Below are positions 7,599 through 13,129 of a DNA stretch of 21,199 nt, in pieces (the first letter of the stretch is position 1; each line of letters starts with the position of its first letter). The translations under genes were made by a program, and so were the position numbers. This stretch comes from a virus. The stretch spans positions 1 through 21,199 of IMG/VR virus record IMGVR_UViG_3300005099_000039; one strand, written 5' to 3'. Below the pieces are notes generated by a model that ran no database searches, was not told the origin of the DNA, and saw only the letters and a program-made list of their open reading frames with translations.

Positions 7599-10500
7599 TT
7601 ACATTGTCACACCTGCCGTCGCCAACCTGCGCTGCCCCTCTTTCTCTACTGCTTTGAACATCTGTTTGGCATCTCCTTTCAATTCTACCTTTGTAGCTGG
7701 TGCAGGTCTGCCCATTTGCTTTATCTGTTGCTGTAGCTGCTTCATTGCCTTCGCAAGCTGAATAATAGCCTCTACATTGAATTTCAATGCTTCTGTTAAC
7801 ATCTTCATATTTTGATTTGTTTCTGTGACTACAGCAGGCGAAACTGGTGCTGGTGTAGGAGCTACTGCCGCCGCCGCTTGCAACTGTTTCCCCGTTGGCA
7901 CTCCTTTAGGCAAAGCCGCAGGCGCCCCACCGCCACCACCCCAAATCAGTCCGCTTATCTTTTTGCCAATTAGCGCCGTCCATCCCCCTTTCCAGTATTC
8001 TTTTCCCGCTGCTAGCACCTTTTCTTGACTGGCAAGCTTTTCCTTGAATTGTCTCTTTTCTCGCTCCCGCCTTTCTCTATCATAAGCTTCTTCTAATTTT
8101 CTGGTCTTTCGAGCTAAATCCTCAGCAGCCTTTGCTTGCTCTTTACTCCATTCTTTACTCCAGTCTATTAGCTTTCGAGCAAGACCACCTGCCCCTATCT
8201 TACTCAGGAAAGCCGCAAACCGCTCCACAAGAAGCTGAAGAATCGGCGCTACTATTTTTGCTTTGAAAAGGGTAATTACCCAATCCTTGAATAAGAGCAA
8301 CTTCTGCATGGCATACTTTATCCCTGCTACAAAATCCTGCCATATATGCTTGATAGTTACTCCAATATCCTCAAAAATCGCTGCAAAATAATCCGAATAC
8401 TTAATAGCATCCCGTATGATGGCAACAATCGCCGTCAAACCTGCCACTATAATTCCAATTTTGACTGCCAACAAAGCCGTTGCCTTGAGCCTTGCCCAAC
8501 TCAATACTGTTATTCCCTTCTCAAGTAACAGCTCTTTAACCTTTAACCCAATTCTCACTATTACATTGGTTACCAACCATTTGCTGACTTTCCAAATCCC
8601 CAACATAGAAGCCTGCGCCGATTTCAATATGCCAAGAAACAATCCATATTGCTTCACCATCGCCGCCACCATAACCCCGCCAACAATCAACCCTACTTGC
8701 TTTATCCTCTGAGCCGTATCCCCCGCCTTCCACCATTCTATAAACTTGTTCACTGCCTTTTTGCCAAGCAACCATATTGACTTTAGAAAAGCATCCTCAA
8801 ATGCCATTCCTGCTATTGCAACTTTCTGTTCACCTTCCTTTGCCCCAAAAAACTCCACAATTTTATCAAGAATTTTCGCCCCAAGCTTTTTCGCTTCACC
8901 TACCGTCTTCACAAGAGCATCCCAAATGGCTGAACCTATTTTTGACCAGTCAAGCGTATCTATCACATCCATAAAAGTATCATAAAACGCTACCCCTGCT
9001 TCCCAAAACGCCTGCTTCAGTTCTGGCCAAGCTTCTTTAAATCCTTCATATATCCCTTTGATCATTTGAGGGGCACTTCTAACAAGCACTACAATTATTT
9101 GCCCAATAGTCTTTGCTATTCCCTTCGCCATTCCGACTATATCTTTACCAAAGGCTTTGGCTAATGCCCGCATTCCTTCTTCTGTTTTCAGAGCATCTTT
9201 GGGCATTTTTTTGAAAACTCGCGCCACATTCTCAAATGGAGGAATTAGCGCCATCCAGCCCATGCGGCTAACCAGAGCTGCTTTGCGCATTAGCTGCCCC
9301 AAAGCCGTATTGCTTGTTCCTAACTTGTCAATGTTCTTAGCTATCAATCCATATGATTTGAGCAACCGCTTGGTGTATTGAACTACATCTTTTTGAGCTA
9401 TTCGCCTGAAGGCATATCTTACCCGTTCCTGCGCCAGCTCAAGCCATTCAGTAAGACTGCGCCCTGTCCTGTAAGCCTTTGCTATAGCATTTTGATATTT
9501 GCCAAATCCCCCTGCCCCTTTTTCTGTTTCTGCCCGCAATCGGGCTATCTGTTTGGCGGACAAGTCTAAATTGCCCCTCAACAACCATAGCAAGTCTGCA
9601 TTTTCGCCCAAAATATGCTGGAGACGAGAAAGAGCTACTTGAGCCTCAGGCATCCCTTGCGCCGCCAATTCTTGCCAATACTTAAATGTTTGTCTCAAAG
9701 CCGCTGCAAAGTCTAATGGTCCTCTTTGAGCTGCTTCAAATAGTTTTCTGATATCACCCTGAAAAACCCCTGCCTGTTCTCCTAGGCTTTCAAGGCCCGA
9801 CCCAAGCCCCACAAGAACTTTTTGCCAGTTTTCTATTATTCCTGCCGTTCTTCCAAAAACCTCTCTTGCCTTTTGTATAGCTTCTTCAGAGGACATACCT
9901 TGAGCTTTGAAGGCGGCAGCCAGCAAATATACCTGCTTGATCATCTTCAAAGTCCATTGAGATGCTTCTTGCTCATTTTTAGTTACTTTGGCTGCCACCG
10001 CCCCCACTTCAGTTGCTATTTCGGGCAATAGAGATAATGCCGCCGCCCCCATCCTCATTGTTTGTGATATGTAAATTATTTGTCCATGGAATTCTCTAAC
10101 TACCTCACGCGGCAATCTAAAACTCTGCAAAAATCCAGACATATGAACTGCCCAAGCCTTGGCATCCAATCCCGCCGCCTTCAAAAATTTCATATAGTCT
10201 TTCAGGTTCTTAAATCCTACATCCCGCAGAGTTAGATGCTGTTCTACCAAAGCCGCATAAGCTTCAACAACTTCTTCTACACCCAAATTGAGGGCAACTG
10301 CCGTGCTTACAAATTGTGAACGATATTTCTCTAGTGCCTTTGCTGTCTTTTCACCTATGTTTACTCTAACCCTTTCAAGCGCTTTATCTACTTCTATAGC
10401 TCCCCGCTCAAATACCGTAAGACTATCCTGCACCGCCTTGCCCGCAAAAGACTCATGCACCTGCTCGGAAAGACCCTTAACCCGCTCTGCTAATTGCCTT

Positions 10501-10676
10501 ATTGATACCGCTGATACGGTCTCTATAAACACAGAAAGCTTCTGCCAGCGGCTAATAGAAGCGGCATGAGACGCTGTCTCATCTATATTCTCTAATGCCT
10601 CATTCAAACGCCTTGCCGCCTTTGTCGCCCCTTGATCCTTTCCTTTGAAAATGAACCCTACTCCAAAATTGAGCAT
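7599..10676 (-). CDS. Tail tape measure protein
   Basis: This is the longest gene (1025 residues), in the canonical place after the frameshifted tail chaperone. It is mainly helical. The N-terminus (1-110) has FGVGFIFKGKDQGATKAARR followed by coiled coil. The middle is Ala/Lys-rich amphipathic helix. Hydrophobic segments at about 661-675 and 731-755 are plausible membrane-inserting or core-packing regions. Residues 840-885 are a highly charged coiled coil, followed by a Gly/Ala/Pro linker (910-950) and a last helix (955-990) with Gln-rich heptads. Tape measures fix tail length and are ejected with DNA. At the usual rule of about 0.15 nm per residue the tail would be near 150 nm, longer than that of T4. 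The start at 10676 follows GAAGGGCGGCAGGG and palindrome copy 4, whose mini-ORF runs 18 nt into this gene. Confidence 0.92.
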   Translation of the reverse strand: MLNFGVGFIFKGKDQGATKAARRLNEALENIDETASHAASISRWQKLSVFIETVSAVSIRQLAERVKGLSEQVHESFAGKAVQDSLTVFERGAIEVDKALERVRVNIGEKTAKALEKYRSQFVSTAVALNLGVEEVVEAYAALVEQHLTLRDVGFKNLKDYMKFLKAAGLDAKAWAVHMSGFLQSFRLPREVVREFHGQIIYISQTMRMGAAALSLLPEIATEVGAVAAKVTKNEQEASQWTLKMIKQVYLLAAAFKAQGMSSEEAIQKAREVFGRTAGIIENWQKVLVGLGSGLESLGEQAGVFQGDIRKLFEAAQRGPLDFAAALRQTFKYWQELAAQGMPEAQVALSRLQHILGENADLLWLLRGNLDLSAKQIARLRAETEKGAGGFGKYQNAIAKAYRTGRSLTEWLELAQERVRYAFRRIAQKDVVQYTKRLLKSYGLIAKNIDKLGTSNTALGQLMRKAALVSRMGWMALIPPFENVARVFKKMPKDALKTEEGMRALAKAFGKDIVGMAKGIAKTIGQIIVVLVRSAPQMIKGIYEGFKEAWPELKQAFWEAGVAFYDTFMDVIDTLDWSKIGSAIWDALVKTVGEAKKLGAKILDKIVEFFGAKEGEQKVAIAGMAFEDAFLKSIWLLGKKAVNKFIEWWKAGDTAQRIKQVGLIVGGVMVAAMVKQYGLFLGILKSAQASMLGIWKVSKWLVTNVIVRIGLKVKELLLEKGITVLSWARLKATALLAVKIGIIVAGLTAIVAIIRDAIKYSDYFAAIFEDIGVTIKHIWQDFVAGIKYAMQKLLLFKDWVITLFKAKIVAPILQLLVERFAAFLSKIGAGGLARKLIDWSKEWSKEQAKAAEDLARKTRKLEEAYDRERREREKRQFKEKLASQEKVLAAGKEYWKGGWTALIGKKISGLIWGGGGGAPAALPKGVPTGKQLQAAAAVAPTPAPVSPAVVTETNQNMKMLTEALKFNVEAIIQLAKAMKQLQQQIKQMGRPAPATKVELKGDAKQMFKAVEKEGQRRLATAGVTM

Positions 10677-10697
10677 CCCTGCCGCCCTTCAAACCTC

Positions 10698-10717
10698 TTT
10701 GCAATCATGATTGCAAA
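10698..10717. repeat. Intergenic palindrome copy 4
   Basis: Perfect 20-bp TTTGCAATCATGATTGCAAA between the end of the chaperone extension (10745) and the tape-measure start (10676). The central ATG opens MIAKRFEGRQGCSILE (10658-10708), which overlaps the tape-measure start in another frame. No SD is visible before this ATG. Confidence 0.95.
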
Positions 10718-10744
10718 CTACATTGCCCTACATTTGCCACCATC

Positions 10745-10945
10745 TTATCGCCTTCTAACCCTTGCCGCCGCCTGCAATTGCTCTAGCTTCCTTGCCATCT
10801 CCTGTTCTCTGTCTGCCTTATTCCTCAATAACCTATACCGCCTTGAATAAGGCATGCTCATCAGATCATTATACGATAAACCTAACATCTCCATCCCAGC
10901 TAACAAATGGTTTTCCAAAACCTCTATATCTCCTGCGGGAAGAAA
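10745..10945 (-). CDS. Frameshift extension of the tail assembly chaperone (T-like part)
   Basis: This -1 frame is open from 10981 to the TAA at 10745, overlapping the end of the gp26-like frame. Read through the slippery site at 10951-10942 it adds 66 residues to the 240-odd-residue zero-frame part: FLPAGDIEVLENHLL, then GMEMLGLSYNDLMSMPYSRR and a strongly charged helix ending in VRRR. A short downstream frame with a MPYSRRYRLL-type motif, placed between a chaperone frame and the tape measure, matches the lambda G/GT and P2 E/E+E' arrangement, where the extension recruits the tape measure. Independent initiation is poorly supported: the first in-frame ATG (10894) lacks a well-spaced SD and would remove the first third. 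Without the shift, 10744-10923 would be a long unexplained gap in an otherwise packed block. Confidence 0.75.
   Translation of the reverse strand, partial: FLPAGDIEVLENHLLAGMEMLGLSYNDLMSMPYSRRYRLLRNKADREQEMARKLEQLQAAARVRRR
10909..10922. other. Small palindrome after the zero-frame stop of the chaperone
   Basis: GGTTTTCCAAAACC is a perfect 14-bp palindrome starting 1 nt after the zero-frame TAG (10926-10924). As RNA it could form a 5-bp stem with a 4-nt loop. It begins 19 nt after the slippery site, further than the usual 5-9 nt spacer of a frameshift-stimulating hairpin, so a stimulatory role is uncertain. Confidence 0.4.
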
Positions 10946-11667
10946 AAACCCCGCTGCGCTGGGTCCAATATGGATTGGAATTCATAGCCGCACTCTGGAC
11001 AAGTAACCTCCAATGTTGTATCCACGCCGCCCTCCATCTCCTCAAATTTGTTCCGCAAAAACATCCTATCTCTGTAAGACAATGACTTTACAATTTCCAA
11101 TCCTGTTGGCGATTTGTCTATAGGTGTTCCATTTAGCTGCTTCAACCTGCCCAAAATCGCAATGGATAACACATTATCAGCTTTGCTCAAACGGGCAAGC
11201 TGCCGCTCGGTTGCCCCTCGATAAACCTCCAATATTGCCTTTTTGCCCGACGGCAACTCAACCTCTACTTCATCTTGATATTCAGCAGGTCTTTTTATCT
11301 CCAAAGTGCTCAAATCCACTGTTGCCGTGAACTTCTTTTTGCACTGTGGACAGGTAAACTCCATCCTGAAAATGTCCCCAAGAGTCGCCCGCCGCAATAA
11401 AATCAAAAGATATACCCTATCTGAAACAACCATATTGTCAATGATCTGCGCAATTTGCTGCCTGTCGGTTATATCTCCTATGCTCACTACACATTGTTTG
11501 ATAATGCGGTCAAAGCGCTCCATTGGCGGCAAATTGTCATTCGCTAAAATGTCCTCTTCATACCCCGTCATCTCCCGCAAGGTAATGTCCTCAATGCGCC
11601 GCCCATCTACCACAACTCCATAAATCAACTTATAAGTGTCCTGACTGCTCTTTGGCATCTCAATCAT
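10924..11667 (-). CDS. Tail assembly chaperone / baseplate hub assembly protein, T4 gp26-like
   Basis: This 247-residue protein resembles the T4_baseplate (gp26) family: DGRRIEDITLREMTGYEEDI (21-40), ERFDRIIKQCVVSIG, SDRVYLLILLRRATLGDIFR, and a late SLSYRDRMFLRNKFEEMEGG. Two CxxC pairs, CPQC (Cys106/109) and CPEC (Cys223/226), probably form one zinc site. It lies where tail assembly chaperones lie, between tube genes and tape measure. Near its end the codons CGG GGT TTT TTC form a slippery site; most ribosomes should stop at the TAG (10924) and some continue into the extension. The start at 11667 follows AAGGAGGG with 6-nt spacing, just after the ribbon-helix-helix stop. The sequence around this start (CAATCATGAT on the plus strand) resembles half of the dispersed palindrome. 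The family role is in hub or tail assembly, and the protein is probably absent from the finished tail. Confidence 0.8.
   Translation of the reverse strand: MIEMPKSSQDTYKLIYGVVVDGRRIEDITLREMTGYEEDILANDNLPPMERFDRIIKQCVVSIGDITDRQQIAQIIDNMVVSDRVYLLILLRRATLGDIFRMEFTCPQCKKKFTATVDLSTLEIKRPAEYQDEVEVELPSGKKAILEVYRGATERQLARLSKADNVLSIAILGRLKQLNGTPIDKSPTGLEIVKSLSYRDRMFLRNKFEEMEGGVDTTLEVTCPECGYEFQSILDPAQRGFFFPQEI
10942..10951 (-). promoter_or_regulatory. Programmed -1 frameshift slippery sequence
   Basis: On the minus strand GGGTTTTTTC (10951-10942) contains two overlapping X XXY YYZ heptamers in the chaperone frame: G GGT TTT and T TTT TTC. Both tRNAs can re-pair after a one-base backward slip. Such a slip leads into the open -1 frame and avoids the TAG at 10924. 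This is the standard signal for tail assembly chaperone fusions. Confidence 0.78.
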
Positions 11668-11669
11668 GA

Positions 11670-11861
11670 TCAGCCCTCCTTTTCAATTAACTCTTTGTTT
11701 CGCCTGTCATATTCCCATATATAATCAGCTATCATAACCCTAATAATATCAGAAATGGAGCGCCCTTCTTCTTCCGAAATCTCCCGCAGTCTGTCATATA
11801 TGCTACGCTTGAGCTGCACATTTAACCTTACTTCATTGTTCAGTCTGCCCCTGCCCATCAT
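11670..11861 (-). CDS. Ribbon-helix-helix (CopG/Arc-type) DNA-binding protein
   Basis: This 63-residue protein has the full RHH pattern: a basic strand VRLNVQLKRS (11-20), helix IYDRLREISEEEG (21-33), then RSISDIIRVMIADYIWEY (34-51) as second helix. RHH proteins are dimeric repressors that insert paired beta-strands into the major groove of short palindromic or tandem operators. A dedicated regulator inside a tail gene cluster, between tube and chaperone genes, is unusual. It follows palindrome copy 5 and its stop overlaps the region upstream of the chaperone start. A plausible but untested idea is that it binds the dispersed palindromes and tunes this operon. TGAGGT precedes the tandem ATG ATG start (11861 or 11858). 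A truncated copy of its first bases lies upstream at 11905-11926. Family call strong; target unknown. Confidence 0.85.
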   Translation of the reverse strand: MMGRGRLNNEVRLNVQLKRSIYDRLREISEEEGRSISDIIRVMIADYIWEYDRRNKELIEKEG

Positions 11862-11886
11862 TTTACCTCATTGCTCATCTTTTGCC

Positions 11887-11906
11887 CTTGCAATCATGAT
11901 TGCAAA
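11887..11906. repeat. Intergenic palindrome copy 5
   Basis: Copy of TTTGCAATCATGATTGCAAA with one outer mismatch (C at 11887); the inner 18 bp are a perfect palindrome. It lies before the ribbon-helix-helix gene. AGGT precedes the central ATG on the minus strand, and that ATG opens MIARAKDEQ (11868-11897), which ends 6 nt before the ATG at 11861. Confidence 0.92.
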
Positions 11907-11926
11907 CCTTACTTCATTTTACCTCA
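11905..11926 (-). repeat. Truncated duplication of the ribbon-helix-helix gene start
   Basis: On the minus strand this segment reads TGAGGTAAAATGA then AGTAAGGTT. Both parts occur in the same order at the start of the downstream gene (11870-11858 and 11832-11824), where 25 nt separate them. The junction falls at a short ATGA repeat, as expected for a duplication followed by deletion between direct repeats. It joins palindrome copy 5 directly. The remaining frame is MK then stop, so it encodes nothing. Confidence 0.6.
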
Positions 11927-11957
11927 AAATTTACTCATCGCTCCTCAAAAAAAAGAA

Positions 11958-12509
11958 CTAAGCCATCAGAGCAACTTCTGTCAAGTCTTCATATTCTACA
12001 TCTAGCTCGACAAGGGAAACATCCCCCGATGAAGCATCAAAATCGGAAGCCACCTTGCAACGGGCAGGGATACAACCTTCTAAAAGCCAAGCTTTGGCTG
12101 GGACAAAAGGTGCCAATGTAATAGGACCAAAGGAAATCTGTGCCTCTCCACCTGTCATTGCCGCTATGTTGTAATTGGTAAAGTGAATCAGAAGGAGTGT
12201 GCGGCGGCTGCCTGTTTTCCCCTGTAGATACTTCATCGTCCATCTGTAAAAATCCGAATCTCCCCAAAATGCCCCTCTTGATAGAGTGATAGTATTCAAA
12301 GAAGCATATGGCGCTGCCTTGTAAGGATATATCCTATTCCCTGCCCGAATCGTCTCTACCTCTAATGATATCTCAGGGCTTGTGATCTGTGAAAAGCCAA
12401 AAACGGGCAAGAGCACAAAAAGGTCTAAAAGTCCAGTCCAGTCCGTAGGCACATCGAAAAGCCAAAACCTGAAGCTCTGAAGATGATCCCAAAGCCGTAA
12501 TCTAGCCAT
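11958..12509 (-). CDS. Second gp19-like tube protein (possible tube initiator)
   Basis: This 183-residue protein is a clear paralogue of the upstream tube gene: ITSPEISLEVETIRAGNRIY aligns with the tube's VTTPEVSQDAVEYREGNWIY, both continue through a TRGM/SRGA strand before a W-containing helix (FYRWTMKYLQG), and both end with the same pattern (IPARCKVASDFDASSGDVSL; VELDVEYEDL). eCIS clusters encode a second tube protein that forms the first ring on the baseplate, and T4 uses gp48/gp54 for that step; such a role is likely but inferred. The N-terminus is more hydrophobic than in the tube. No SD is seen: the ATG is 3 nt after the tube stop (TGATAAATG), so translation probably depends on reinitiation, giving less product than the tube. 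Call as tube paralogue is strong. Confidence 0.8.
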   Translation of the reverse strand: MARLRLWDHLQSFRFWLFDVPTDWTGLLDLFVLLPVFGFSQITSPEISLEVETIRAGNRIYPYKAAPYASLNTITLSRGAFWGDSDFYRWTMKYLQGKTGSRRTLLLIHFTNYNIAAMTGGEAQISFGPITLAPFVPAKAWLLEGCIPARCKVASDFDASSGDVSLVELDVEYEDLTEVALMA

Positions 12510-12512
12510 TTA

Positions 12513-13070
12513 TCACAATGTAGGTATGGTAATAGGTGGCTGCAGAGGCAGCTTGACCTTAGGTGCTTTGACCGTAAAGTATTCATAAGCTACATCGAGC
12601 TCGCCAATTGAAATATCCGCCGTAGTAGCATCCAAATCGCCCGCTATTTTACAACGAATTGGAAAAGCCTCATGCAAAATATACTGCTTGGCTTGATCCC
12701 AAGAGATCTCCAATTTGTGCGGTGCATTCAGGTCACCCCTTGTCATCTCATCTCTATGCAAGTGGTAAATTGTCACATCAGCTCTATATTCCTCACCCGT
12801 TTGCGCCCTCATCATCCAGTCGAAAAACACCGTATCTGTCCTTGTCATCCCTCTGGTCATAGTCACATCACTATAAGTAGGCACGCCAGGATATTTCCGT
12901 GTGTAAATCCAGTTACCTTCTCGATATTCCACCGCATCTTGGCTTACCTCTGGAGTAGTTACCGAATTAAATCCTGCCTGCGTCTGGGAAAAGTAAGGAG
13001 TGGTGCTCAAATTCACAGACACACCAAATCTCATACCTGACAAATAATCACTTGCCTGCGATCTTGCCAT
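12513..13070 (-). CDS. Tail tube protein, T4 gp19-like
   Basis: This 185-residue protein fits the gp19 tube family, whose hexamers stack inside the sheath. Seen: the N-terminal FGVSVNLSTTPYFSQTQAGF, then VTTPEVSQDAVEYREGNWIY, the VTMTRGMTRTDTVFFDWMM segment (strand then helix), and the C-terminal IRCKIAGDLDATTADISIGE followed by LDVAYEYF. The last 20 residues are a proline-rich tail (PLQPPITIPTL) not needed for the fold. The start has an ideal SD (AGGAGG) and lies downstream of palindrome copy 6. It follows the sheath gene, the conserved order for abundant tail proteins. The stop is 3 nt before the paralogue's ATG. Confidence 0.9.
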   Translation of the reverse strand: MARSQASDYLSGMRFGVSVNLSTTPYFSQTQAGFNSVTTPEVSQDAVEYREGNWIYTRKYPGVPTYSDVTMTRGMTRTDTVFFDWMMRAQTGEEYRADVTIYHLHRDEMTRGDLNAPHKLEISWDQAKQYILHEAFPIRCKIAGDLDATTADISIGELDVAYEYFTVKAPKVKLPLQPPITIPTL

Positions 13071-13094
13071 TTTCTAAACCTCCTTTATTGCATC

Positions 13095-13114
13095 TTTGCA
13101 ATCATGATTGCAAA
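13095..13114. repeat. Intergenic palindrome copy 6
   Basis: Perfect 20-bp TTTGCAATCATGATTGCAAA between sheath stop (13130) and tube start (13070). AGGT precedes the central ATG on the minus strand. The mini-ORF is MIAKMQ (13085-13105), ending directly before the AGGAGG of the tube gene. Confidence 0.95.
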
Positions 13115-13129
13115 ACCTTCATTTATTAC

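Noticed and set aside
8536-8775. Minus-strand open frame inside the tape measure gene
   Set aside because: Out of frame with a well-supported long gene; Gly/Trp-rich composition typical of a shadow frame.
10745-10894. Independent 49-codon gene starting at the ATG at 10894
   Set aside because: No well-spaced SD, and the same frame is open further upstream to a canonical slippery site, so a frameshift extension explains it better.
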